A stretch of DNA of 64,000 bases from Closterium sp. NIES-65 (GCA_948144175.1 CANXME010000234.1:58250-122249), one strand, 5' to 3'; counted from the stretch's first letter, positions 38,801 through 49,570 are shown. The notes: generated by a model from the sequence alone, not told the origin. Numbers and translations are program-made.

Positions 38801-39372
38801 TGAGCGAACCTGGTCCAGGAGCTTGCCTAGTCCAGGGGCTTGCGTGGTCCAGGAGCTTGCCTGGTCCATGAGCCTGCCGGGTCCAAGAGCTTGCCTGGTC
38901 CAGGAGCGTGCATGGTCCACGAGCATGCCAGGTCCTGGAGCTTTCTTGGTCCAGAAGCTTGCCTGGTCCAAGAGCTTGTTTGGTCTAGGAGCTTGACTGG
39001 TCCAGGAGCTTTCCTGGTCCAAGAGCTTGCCTGTCCAGGAGCTTGCTTGCCTGGTCCAGGAGCGAGCCTGATCCACGAACTTGCCTGGTCCAAGAGCGTG
39101 CCAGGACCAGGAATGTGCCTGGTCCACGAGCGAGCCTGGTCGAGGGGCTTGCGTGGTCCAGGAGCTTGCCTGGTCCACGGGCCAGCCGGGTTCAAAGAGC
39201 TTGCCTGGTCCAGGAGCGTGCATGGTCCACGAGCGTGCCTGGTCCAAGAGCTTGCCTAGTCCAGGAGCTTGCTTGGTCCAGGAGCTTGCCTTATCCAGGA
39301 GCTTGCCTGGTCGAGGAGCTTGCCTGGTCCAGGTGCATGCCTGGTCCAGGAGCTTGCATGGTCCAGAAGCCT
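35843..39372 (-). repeat. 17-bp satellite array, inverted orientation
   Basis: About 3.5 kb of the same monomer, read on the plus strand as GCCTGGTCCAGGAGCTT. It shows the same variant positions as the forward arrays, for example GTCCACGAG, GTCCAAGAG and AAGCCTG. It is flanked by forward arrays on both sides, so it looks like an inverted block within a once continuous array. Monomers are well preserved, with a few truncated ones, such as near 36,068 (CAGGAGTTGCG) and 38,595 (CTGGTCAGGAG). No gene is visible. Confidence 0.97.
38660..39330 (-). repeat. Local tandem duplication of about 340 bp in the inverted block
   Basis: The block starting at 38,660 (GTCCAGGAGCTTTCCTGG) recurs at 39,000, offset 340 bp (20 x 17). 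Further in, the GAGCGAGCCTGATCC marker lies at 38,734 and 39,060, offset 326 bp, so copy two has lost 14 bp, a monomer-scale deletion near 39,034-39,050. The distinctive order of GAGCGAG, GTGCC..GACCAGGA, GGGGCTTGCGTGG, CAGCCGGG/CTGCCGGG and GTGCATGG units is kept in both, with many substitutions. Confidence 0.8.
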
Positions 39373-39432
39373 GTGGACCGGGCAAGCTCGTGGACCGGGC
39401 ACGCTCGTGAGGAGCTTGCCCGGTCCACGCTC
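39373..39432. repeat. Fold-back cluster: two forward units then one reverse unit
   Basis: The inverted array ends at CCTG and flips to two forward units (from 39,373), then flips again to one reverse unit that leads into the hexamer array. GTGGACCGGGCAAGCTC (39,373-39,389) is the exact reverse complement of 39,412-39,428, giving a 17-bp perfect stem with a 22-nt loop (39,390-39,411). All three units carry the rarer GGACCGGG variant, which suggests they were copied from one another. Confidence 0.92.
39412..39432 (-). repeat. Left arm of 21-bp inverted repeat bounding the hexamer array
   Basis: This 21-bp stretch (GAGCTTGCCCGG...CGCTC) is the perfect reverse complement of 40,826-40,846. Both arms are 17-bp satellite sequence of the GGACCGGG variant. 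The hexamer array lies exactly between them. Confidence 0.93.
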
Positions 39433-40825
39433 CATGTCCACGTCCACGTCCACGTCCACGTCCACGTCCACGTCCACGTCCACGTCCCCCTCCACGTCCC
39501 CGTCCCCGTCCGTCCACGTCCACGTCCATGTCCGCGTCCACGTCCGCGTCCACGTCCGCGTCCTTGCCGCGTCCACGTCCGCGTCCACATCCGCGTCCAC
39601 GTCCACGTCCCCGTCCACGTCCACGACCATGTCCACGTCCACGTCCACGTCCACGACCACGTCCACGTCCACGTTCACGTCCACGACCATGTCCATGTCC
39701 ACGTCCACGTCCACGTCCATGTCCTTCATGTCCACGTCTACGTCCACGTCCACGTCCACGTGCACGTCCACGTCCACTTCCACGTCCACGTCAAAGTCCA
39801 CGACCATGTCCACGTCCATGTCCACGTCCACGTCCACGTCCATGTCCATGTCCACGTCCATGTCCACGTCCACGTCCACATCCACGTCCACGTCCAGGTC
39901 CACGTCCACGTCCACGTCCACGTCCATGTCCATGTCCTCCACGTCCACCTCCACGTCCACGTCCACGTCCACGTCCATGTCCACGTCCACGTCCACGTCC
40001 ACGTCCACGTCCATGTCCACGTCCACGTCCACGTCCACGTCCATGTCCACGTCCATGTCCACGTCCACGTCCACGTCAACGTCCACGTCCATGTCCACGT
40101 CCACGTCCAAGTCCACGACCACGTCCACGTCCACGTCCACGTCCACGTCCACGTCCATGTCCACGTCCATGTCCACGTCCACGTCCACGTCCACGTCCAC
40201 GTCCATGTCCTTCATGTCCACGTCCACGTCCACGTCCACGTCCAGGTCCACGTCCACGTCCATTTCCACGTCCATGTCCACGTCCACATCCACGTCCACG
40301 TCTACGACCACGTCTACGTCCATGTCTAGGTCCACGTCCACGTCCACGTCCACATCCACGTCCACGTCCACGTCCACGTCCACCACCATGTCCACGTCGA
40401 CATCCACGTCCACGTCCACGTCGACATCCACGTCCACGTCCACGTCCACGTCCACATCCACGTCCTCGTCGACGTCCACGTCCACGTCCACGTCCACGTC
40501 CACGTCCACGTCCACGTCCGCGTCCACGTCCGCGTCCACGTCCGCGTCCACGTCCACGTCCGCGTCCGCGTCCACGTCCACGTCCGCGTCCGCGTCCACG
40601 TCCATGTCCGCGTCCACGTCCACGTCCTCCACGTCCACGTCCATGTCCTTCATGTCCACGTCCACGTCCACGTCCACGTCCATGTCCTTCATGTCCACGT
40701 CCACGTCCACGTCCACGTCCACGTCAAAGTCCACGTCAAAGTCCACGACCATGTCCACGTCCATGTCCACGTCCACGTCCATGTCCACGTCCACGTCCAC
40801 GTCCACGTCCACGTCCACGTCCACC
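39433..40825. repeat. Hexamer satellite (GTCCAC)n, about 1.39 kb
   Basis: About 230 head-to-tail copies of GTCCAC, with common GTCCAT and less common GTCCGC, TCCACA, GTCAAA and GACCAC-type changes. Phase breaks recur: CATGTCCTTCATGTCC near 39,718, 40,203, 40,643 and 40,679, and CCTCCACG near 39,936 and 40,627. These point to internal duplication of sub-blocks. GTCCGC units cluster at about 39,530-39,600 and 40,518-40,615. GTCCAC has no stop codon in any of six frames, so the dipeptide runs (VH, ST, PR; VD, WT, GR) are open by arithmetic and are not evidence for a protein. It is not a telomere repeat that I know of. Confidence 0.97.
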
Positions 40826-40846
40826 GAGCGTGGACCGGGCAAGCTC
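40826..40846 (+). repeat. Right arm of 21-bp inverted repeat bounding the hexamer array
   Basis: Perfect reverse complement of 39,412-39,432. Its last 17 bases (40,830-40,846) are identical to the forward unit at 39,373-39,389. Forward 17-bp satellite resumes from here. Confidence 0.93.
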
Positions 40847-41929
40847 TTGGACCAGGCAGGCTCGTGGACCAGGCACGCTCTTGGACCAGGCAAGCTCCTA
40901 GATCAGGCAAGCTCCAGGACCATGCAAGCTCTTGGACCACGCACCCTCCTGGACCAGGCAAGCTCCTGGACCAAGCACGCTCGTGGACCAGGCACGCTCC
41001 TAGACCGGGCAAGCTCCTAGACTAGGCAAGCTCCAGGACCACGCAAGCTCTTGGACGAGGCAAGCTCTTGGACCAGGCAGGCTTCTGGACCAAGCAAGCT
41101 CTGGACCAGGCAAGCTCCTGGACCAGGCAAGCTCCTGGACCAGGCAAGCTCCTGGAATAGGCAAGCTTCTAGACCAAGCAAGCTCCTGGACCACGCAAGC
41201 TCTTGGACCAGGCAAGCTCTTGGACCAGGCAAGCTCCTGGACCAAGCACGCTCGTGGACCAGGCACGCTCCTGGACCAGGCAAGCTCTTGGACCATGCTG
41301 GCTCGTGGACCAGGCACGTTTCTGGACCAGGCAAGCTCCTGGACCAGGCACGCTCGTGGACCAGGCACGCTCTTGGACCAGGCAAGCTCCTAGACCAGGC
41401 AAGCTCCAGGACCATGCAAGCTCTTGGACCAGGCACCCTCCTGGACCAGGCAAGCTCTTGGACCAGGCACGCTTCTGGACCAAGCAAGCTCTTGGACCAG
41501 GCAAGCTCCTGGACCAGGCAAGCTCGTGGACCAAGCACGCTTGTGGACCAGGCACGCTCCTTGACCGGGCAAGCTCCTAGACCTGGCAAGCTCCAAGACC
41601 ACGCAAGTTCTTGGACCAGGCAAGCTCTTGGACCAAGCAGGCTTCTGGACCAAGCAAGCTCCTGGATCAGGCAAGCTCCTGGACCAGGCAAGCTCCTGGA
41701 CCAGGCAAGCTCCTGGACCAGGCAAGCTCCTGGACTAGGCAAGCTCCTGGACCAGGCACGCTCCTGGACCAGGCAAGCTCCTAGACCAGGCAAGGTCCTG
41801 GACCAGGCAAGCTCGTGGACCAGGCAAGCTCGTGGACTAGGCACGCTCCTGGATCAGGCAAGATCCTAGACCAGGCAAGCTCCTGCACTAGGCAAGCTCC
41901 TGGACCAGGCAAGCTCCTAGACCACGCAA

Positions 41930-43200
41930 GCACTTGGACCAGGCACGCTCCTGGACCACGCAAGGTCTTGGACCAGGTAGGCTTCTGGACCACGCAAGCT
42001 CCTGGTCCGGGCAAGCTCCTGGACAGGGCACGCACTTGGACCAGGCAAACTCGTGGACCAGGCACGCTCCTGGACCAAGCAAGATCTTGGACCAGGCAAG
42101 TTCATGGGCCAGGCAAGCTCCTGGACCAGGAACGCTCCTGGACCAGGCACGCTCCTGGACCAGGCAAGCTCCTAGACCAGGCAAGGTCTAGGACCTGGCA
42201 AACTCCTGGACCAGGCAAGCTCGTGAATCAGGCACGCTCCTGGACCAGGCAAGCTGGTGGACCAGGCAAGCTCGTGGACCAGGCAAGCTTGTGGACCAGG
42301 CAAGCTCCTAGACCAGGCAAGCTCCTAGAACAGGCAAGGTCCTGGACCAGGGAAACTCCTGGACCAAGCACGCTCGTGAACCAGGCAAGCTCCTTAACCA
42401 CGCAAGCTCTTGGACCAAGCAAGCTCGTGGACCAGGCATGCTCGTGGACCAGGCAAGCTCCTGGACCAGGGAAGCTCCTAAACTAGGCAAGCTCCTGGAC
42501 CAGGTAAGCTCCTGGACCAGGCAAGGTCGTGGACCAGGCACGCTCCTGGACCAAGCAAGCTCCTAGACCACGCAAGCTCTTGGACCAGGCACGCACCTGG
42601 ACCAGGCAAGCTCTTGGACCAGGCAGGCTTCAGGACCAGGCAAGCTCTTGGACCATGCAAGCTCCTGTCGCAGGCAAGCTCCTAGACCAGGCAAGCTCCT
42701 GGACCAGGCAAGCTCCTGGAATAGGCAAGCTTCAGGACCAAGCAAGCTCCTCGACCACGCAAGCTCTTGGACCAGGCACGCTCGTGGACTAGGCACGCTC
42801 CTGGACCACGCAAGCTTTTGGACCAGGTAGGCTTCTGGACCAGGCAAGCTCCTGGTCCGGGCAAGCTGCTGGACAAGGCAAGCACTTGGACCAGGCAAAC
42901 TCGTGGACCAGGCACACTCCTGGACCAAGCAAGATCTTGGACCAGGCAAGCTGATGGACCAGGCAAGCTCCTGGACTAGGAACGCTCCTGGACCAGGCAC
43001 GCTCCTGCACCAGGCAAGCTCCTAGACGAGGCAAGGTCCAGGACCAGGCAAACTCCTGGACTAGGCAAGCGCGTGAATCAGGCACGCTCCTGGACCAGGC
43101 AAGCTCGTGGACCAGGCAAGCTCGTGGACCAGGCAAGCTTGTGGACCAGGCAAGCTCCTAGACCAGGCAAGCTCCTAGACCAGGCAAGGTCCTGGACCAT
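41930..43200 (+). repeat. 850-bp higher-order repeat (50 monomers)
   Basis: The marker GTGAATCAGGCACGCTCC is at 42,223 and 43,073, exactly 850 bp (50 x 17) apart. It is followed in both by three units of CTCGTGG or CTTGTGG type, then TCCTAGACC units and a CAAGGTCCTGG unit. Upstream, the CTCCTGGTCCGGGC, GCACTTGG and CAAGATCTTGG units also recur in order. Copies differ by scattered substitutions. Borders are approximate. Confidence 0.8.
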
Positions 43201-44879
43201 GCAAACTCCTGGACCAGGCAAGCTCGTGAACCAGGCAAGCTCCTAAACCACGCAAGCTCTTGGACCAAGCAAGCTCGTGGACCAGGCAAGCTCGTGGACC
43301 AAGCAAGATCTTGTACCAGGGAAGCTCCTAGACCAGGCAAGCTCCTGGACCAGGCAAGCTCCTGGACCAGGCAAGCTCGTGGACCACGCTCGCTCCAGGA
43401 CCAGGCAAGCTCCTTGACCACGCAAGCTCTTGGACCAGGCACGCTCCTGGACCAGGCAAGCTCTTGGACCAGGCACGCTCCTAGACCACGCAAGCTCCTG
43501 GACCATGCAAGCTCCTGTCCCGGGCAAGCTCGTGGACCAGGCAAGCTCCTGGACCAGGCACGCTCCTGGACCAGGCAAGCTCCTGGACCAGACAAGCTCC
43601 TAGACCACGCAAGCTCTTGGACCAGGCACGCTCCCGGACCTGCCAAGCTCCTGGACCAGGCACGCTCCTGGACCAGGCAAGCTCGTGGACCAGACAAGCT
43701 CTTAGACCACGCAAGCTCTTCGACCAGGCACGCTCCTCGACCAGGCAAGCTCTTGGACCACGTAGGCTTCTGGACCAGGCAAGCTCCTGGACCGAGCAAG
43801 CTCGTGGACAAGGCAAGCTCCTGGACCTGGCAAACTCGTGGACCAGGCACGCTCCTAGACCAGGCAAGATCCTAGAACAGGCAAGCTCATAGACCACGCA
43901 AGCTCGTGGACGAGGAACGCTCTTGGACCAGGAACGCTCCTGGACCAGGCAAGCTCCTACACCACGCAAGGTCCTGGACCACGCAAGCTCTTGGACCAGA
44001 CAAGCTCCTGGACCAGGCAAGCCCCTAGACCAGGCACGCTCGTGGACCAGGCACGCTCTTGGTCCAGGCAAGCTCTTGGACCAGGCAGGCTCGTGGACCA
44101 GGCACACTCTTGGACGAGGCAAGCTCGTGGACCAGGCAAGCTCCTGAACAAGCCACGCTCCTTGACCACGCAAGCTCCTAGACAAGGCAAGCTCCTGGAC
44201 CAGGCAAGCTCCTGGACCAGGCAAACCCGTGGACCAGGCAAGATCCTGGACCAGGCAAGATCCTGGACCAGGCAAGCTTCTGGACTAGGCAAGCTCCTGG
44301 ACCAGGCAAGCTCCAGGATCAGGCAAGCTCTTGGACCAGGCACGCTCCTGGACCAGGCAAACTCCTAGACCACGCAAGGTCCTGGACCAGGAAAGCTCCT
44401 GGACTAGGAAAGCTCGTGGACCAGGCACGCCCCTGGACCTTGCAAGCTTGTGGACGAGGCAAGCTCCTAAACCACGCAAGCTCTTGGACCAGGCAAGCTC
44501 TTGGACCAGGCAAGCTCTTGAACCAGGCAAGCTCCAGGACCAGGCAAGCTCGTGGACCAGGCAAGCTCCTGGACAAGGCAAGCTCCTGGACCAGGCAAGC
44601 TCCTGGACCAAGCAAGCTCTTGGACCAGGCAAGCTCCTGGACCAGGCAAGCTCCCGGACCAGGCAAAATCCTGGACCGGACAAGCTCCTGGACCACGCAA
44701 GCTCATGGACCACGCAAGCTCCTGGACCAAGCAGGCACGTGGACCAGGCACGCGCTTGGACCGGGCAAGCTCCTGGACCTGGCAAGCTCCCGGACCATGC
44801 AAGCTCTTGGACCAGGCACGCTCCTGGACTAGGCAAGCTCTTGGACCAGGCAGGCTTGTAATCCAAGCAAGCTCCTGGA

Positions 44880-47800
44880 CCAGGCAAGCTCCGGGACTAG
44901 TCAAGCTTCTGGACAAGGCAAGCTCCTAGACCAAGTAAGCTCCGGGAGTAGGCATGCCTCATCCAGGAAAGCTCCTGGACCTGGCACGCTCCTGGACAAG
45001 GCAAGCTCCTGGACCAGGCAAGCTCCTGGAACATGCAAGCTCCTGGACCAGGCAAGCTCCTGGACCAGGCAAGCTCTTCGACCAGGAAAGCTCTTGGACC
45101 AGGCAAGCTCCGGGACCAGGCAAGCTCATGGACCACGCAAGCTCCTGGACCAAGCAAGCTCTTGGACTAGGCACACTCCTGGACCAGGCAAGCTCCTAGA
45201 CCAGGCAAGGTCTTGGACCAGGCAAGCTCCTAGACTAGGCAAGCTCGTGGACCAGGCACGCTCCAAGACCAGGCAAGCTCCTGGACCAGGCAAGCTCCTG
45301 GACCACGCAAGCTTTTGGACCAGGCAAGCTCTTGGACCAGGCAAGTTCCTGGACCAGGCAAGCTCCTGGACTAGGCAAGCTCCTGGACCAGGCAAGCTCC
45401 TGGACCAGGCAAGCTCCTGGACCAGGCAAGCTCATGCACCAGGCAAGCTCGTGGACCAGGCAAGCACCTGAACCAGGCAAGCTCCTAGACTAGGCAAGCT
45501 CCTGGACCAGGCAAGTTCCTGGACCAGGCAAGCTCCTAGACTAGGCAAGCTCCTGGACCAGGCAAGCTCCGGGACCAGGCAGTCTCGTGAACAAGGCACG
45601 CTCCTGGACTGGGCAAGATCCTGGACCTGGCAAGCTCCTGGACCACGCAAGCTCTTGGACCATACACGCTCCTGGACCAGACAAGCTCTTGGACCAGGCA
45701 GGCTCGTGGACCAGGCAAGCTCTTGGACCAGGCAAGCTCCTGGATCAGGCAAGCTCCTCGACCACGCAAGCTCGTGGACCAGGCATGGTCGTGGACCAGG
45801 CACGCTCCTGGACTAGGCAAGCTCTTGGATCAGGCACGCTTCTGGACCAAGCAAGCTCCTGGACTAGGCAAGCTCCTGGACCACACAAGTTGTTGGACGA
45901 GGCAGGCTTCAGGACCAAGCAAGCTCCTAGACCAGGTAAGCTCCTGGAGTAGGCATGCCTCATCCAGGAAAGCTCCTGGACCTGGCACGCTCCTGGAACA
46001 TGCAAGCTCCTGGACCAGGCAAGCTCCTGGACTAGGCAAGCTCTTCGACCAGGAAAGCTCTTGGACCAGGCAAGCTCCGGGACCAGGCAAGCTCATGGAC
46101 CACGCAAGCTCCTGGACCAGGCAAGCTCCTGGACCAGGCAAGCTTCTGGACCACGCAAGCTCGTGAATTAGGCACGCTCCTGGACAATGCAAGCTCCTGG
46201 ACCAGGCAAGCTCCTGGAACATGCAAGCTCCTAGACCAGGCAAGCTCCTGGACAAGGCAAGCTTCTGGACCAGGCAAGCTCCTGGATGAGGCAAGCTCCT
46301 GGACGAGGCAAGCTCCTGGTCCAGGCACGCTGGTGGACCAGGCACGCTCTTGGACCAGGCAAGCTCTTGGACCAGGCAGACTCGTGGATCAGGCAAGCTC
46401 CTGGACTAGGCAAGCAACTGGACAAGGCAAGCTCCTGGACCAGGCAAGCTCCTTGACCAGGCAAGCTCGTGGACCAGGCACGCTCCTGGACCAGGCAAGC
46501 TCCTAGACCAGGCAAGCTTCTGGATTTGGCACGCTCTTGGACAAGGCAAGATCTTGGACCACGCACGATTCTGGACCAAGCAAGCTCCTGGACCAGGCAC
46601 ACTCCTAGACCAGGCACGCTCTTGGACAAGGCAAGCTCGTGGACCAGGCAAGCTCTTGGACCAAGCAAGCTCCTGCATCATGCACGCTCGTGGACCAGGC
46701 ACGCTCCTGGACAAGGCACGCTCCTAGACCAGGCAAGCTCTTAGACCAGGCAGGCTCGTGGACCAGGCACGCTCCTGGACCAGGAAAGCTCGTGGACCAG
46801 GCAAGTTCCTGGACCAGGCAAGCTCCTGGACCACGCAAGCGCTTGGACCAGGCACGCTCCTGGACCAGGCAAGCTCGTGGACGAGGCAACCTTCTAGACC
46901 AAGGAAGCTCTTGGACCAGGCAAGCTCCGGGACTAGTCAAGCTCCTGGACAAGGCAAGCACCTGGACCAGGTAAGCTCGTGGAGTAGGCATGCATCATCC
47001 AGGAAAGCTCCTGGACCTGGCACGCTCCTGGACAAGGCAAGCTCCTTGACCAGGCAAGCTCCTGTAACATGCAAGCTCCTGGACCAGGCAAGCTCCTGGA
47101 CGAGGCAAGCTCTTCGACCAGGAAAGCTCTTGGACCAGGCAAGCTCCGGGACCAGGCAAGCTCATGGACCACGCAAGCTCCTGGACCGAGCAAGCTCTTG
47201 GGCTAGGCATACTCCTGGACCAGGCAAGCTCCTAGACCAGGCAATGTCTTGGACCAGGCTAGCTCCTAGACTAGGCAAGCTCGTGGACCAGGCACGCTCC
47301 AAGACCAGGCAAGCTCCTGGACCAGGCAAGCTCCTGGACCATGCAAGCTTTTGGACAAGGCAAGCTCTTGGACCAGGCAAGTTCCTGTACCAGGCAAGCT
47401 CCTGGACTAGGCAAGCTTCTGGACCAGGCAAGCTCCTGGACCAGGCAAGCTCCTGGACCAGGCAAGCTCGTGCACCAGGCAAGCTCGTGGACTAGGCAAG
47501 CACCTGAACCAGGCAAGCTCGTGGACCAGGCAAGCTTCTGGACCAGGCAAGCTCCTGGACCACGCAAGCTCGTGGATTAGGCACGCTCCTGGACAATGCA
47601 AGCTCCTGGACCAGGCAAGCTCCTGGAACATGCAAGCTCCTAGACCAGGCAAGCTCCTAGACCAGGCAAGCTCCTGGACAAGGCAAGCTTCTGGACCAGG
47701 CAAGCTCCTGGACGAGGCAAGCTCCTGGACGAGGCAAGCTCCTGGACCAGGCACGCTCGTGGACCAGGCACGCTCTTGGACCACGCAAGCTCTTGGACCA

Positions 47801-49562
47801 GGCAGACTCGTGGATCAGGCAAGCTCCTGGACCAGGCAAGCTCCTGGACAAGGCAAGCTTCTGGACCACAAAAGCTCCTTGACCAGGCAAGCTCGTGGAC
47901 CAGGCACGCTCCTGGACCAGGCAAGCTCCTAGACCAGGCAAGCTTCTGGATTTGGCACGCTCCTGGACAAGGCAAGATCTTGGACCACCACGATTCTGGA
48001 CCAAGCAAGCTCCTGGACCGGGCACACTCCTAGACCAGGCACGCTCTTGGACAAGGCAAGCTCGTGGACCAGGCAAGCTCTTGGACCAAGCAAGCTCCTG
48101 CATCATGCATGCTCGTGGACTAGGCACGCTCTTGGACAAGGCACGCTCCTGGACCAGGCAAGCTCTTAGACCAGGCAGGCTCGTGGACCAGGCACGCTCC
48201 AGGACCAGGAAAGCTCCTGGACCAGGCAAGTTCGTGGACCAAGCAAGCTCCTGGACCACGTTAGCTCTTGGACCAGGCACGCTCCTGGACCAGGCAAGCT
48301 CGTGGACCAGGCAAGCTTCAAGACCAAGGAAGCTCCTGGACCAGGCAAGCTCCGGGACTAGTCAAGCTCCTGGACAAGGCAAGCTCCTGGACCAGGTAAG
48401 CTCCTGGAGTAGGCATGCCTCATCCAGGAAAGCTCCTGGACCTGGCACGCTCCTGGACAAGGCAAGCTCCTGGACCAGGCAAGCTCCTGGAACATGCAAG
48501 CTCCTGGACCAGGCAAGCTCCTGGACCACGCAAGCTCTTCGACCAGGAAAGCTCTTGGACCAGGCAAGCTCCGAGACTAGGCAAGCCCATGCACCACGCA
48601 AGCTCCTGGACTAAGCAAGCTCTTGGACTAGGCACACTCCTGGACCAGGCAAGCTCCTAGACCAGGCAAGGTCTTGGACCAGGCAAGCTCCTAGACTAGG
48701 CAAGCTCGTGGACCAGGCACGCTCCAAGACCAGGCAAGCTCCTGGACCATGCAAGCTCCTGGACCACGCAAGCTTTTGGACCAGGCAAGCTCTTGGACCA
48801 GGCAAGTTCCTGGACCAGGCAAGCTCCTGGACTAGGCAAGCTCCTGGGCCAGGCAAGCTCCTGGACCAGGCAAGCTCCTGGACCAGGCAAGCTTGTGCAC
48901 CAGGCAAGCTCGTGAACCAGGCAAGCACGTGAACCAGGCAAGCTCGTGGACCAGGCAAGCTCCTGGACCAGGCAAGCTCCTGGACCACACAAGCTCGTGG
49001 ATTAGGCACGCTCCTGGACAATGCAAGCTCCTGGACCAGGCAAGCTCCTGGAACATGCAAGCTCCTAGACCAGGCAAGCTCCTAGACCATGCAAGCTCCT
49101 TGACAAGGCAAGCTTCTGGACCAGGCAAGCTCCTGGACGAGGCAAGCTCCTGGACGAGGCAAGCTCCTGGACCAGGCACGCTCGTGGACCAGGCACGCTC
49201 TTGGACCAGGCAAGCTCTTGGACAAGGCAGACTCGTGGATCAGGCAAGCTCCTGGACCAGGCACGCTCCTGGACAAGGCAAGCTCCTGGACCAGGCAAGC
49301 TCCTTGACCAGGCAAGCTCGTGATCCAGGCACGCTCCTGGACCAGGCAAGCTCCTAGACCAAGCAAGCTTCTGGATTTGGCACGCTCGTGGACAAGGCAA
49401 GATCTTGGACCAAGCAAGCTCCTGCATCATGCACGCTCGTGGACCAGGCACGCTCCTGGACCAGGCACGCTCCTGGACCAGGCAAGCTCGTGGACCACGC
49501 AAGGTTGAAGACCAAGGAAGCTCCTGGACCAGGCAAGCTCTTGGACCAGGCAAGCTCTTGGA
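44880..49562 (+). repeat. HOR domain marked by GAGTAGGCATGC units
   Basis: The odd block GAGTAGGCATGCCTCATCC starts at 44,946, 45,947, 46,982 (with one change) and 48,407, spaced 1,001, 1,035 and 1,425 bp. Three of the four are preceded by GGGACTAGTC at a fixed 50 bp (44,896, 46,932 and 48,357), as in the L2 landmark of the 18-35 kb domain. A second marker, CTGCATCATGC, is at 46,673, 48,098 (1,425 bp) and 49,422 (1,324 bp). The last interval is short because about six monomers were deleted there. Confidence 0.85.
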
Positions 49563-49570
49563 CACGCTAG
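49551..49570 (+). other. Direct junction of 17-bp and 31-bp satellites
   Basis: CAAGCTCTTGG of the 17-bp array runs straight into ACACGCTAGGCCC of the 31-bp array, within about 49,559-49,566. No spacer, target-site duplication or transposon end is seen. GGAC or CAC at the join fits both families, and CACGCT occurs in variants of both, so a microhomology-type join of a few bases is possible. Confidence 0.93.

Larger units (their letters stand above)
40826..49562 (+). repeat. 17-bp satellite array, forward, second block
   Basis: About 8.7 kb of forward 17-bp monomers with the same variants as 1-35,842. The module at about 44.0-44.9 kb is related in order to 18.24-19.04 kb: a CTCTTGGTCCAGG unit (44,061 and 18,281), then ACCTTGCAAG, then TAAACCACG units, then GGGACTAGTC (44,896; GGACTAGTC at 19,032). 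The same HOR family is thus present on both sides of the inversion and hexamer. The block ends abruptly at the 31-bp satellite. No gene is visible. Confidence 0.97.

Noticed and set aside
39433..40825. Telomeric repeat or internal telomere remnant
   Set aside because: GTCCAC or GTGGAC is not a telomere motif that I know, and it lies between fold-back satellite arms in mid-array.
39373..40846. Mobile element with terminal inverted repeats around the hexamer
   Set aside because: The 21-bp arms are ordinary 17-bp satellite sequence. There is no transposase, no unique internal sequence and no clear target-site duplication.
39043..41020. Dipeptide proteins (HV, TS, PR plus strand; DV minus strand; up to 583 codons)
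   Set aside because: GTCCAC has no stop codon in any of six frames, so all frames are open by necessity. Acidic or arginine-proline runs here are arithmetic and not evidence of a gene.
49551..49570. Transposon insertion at the satellite junction
   Set aside because: No terminal repeat, poly-A tail or target duplication is seen. The join is direct from one satellite to the other.
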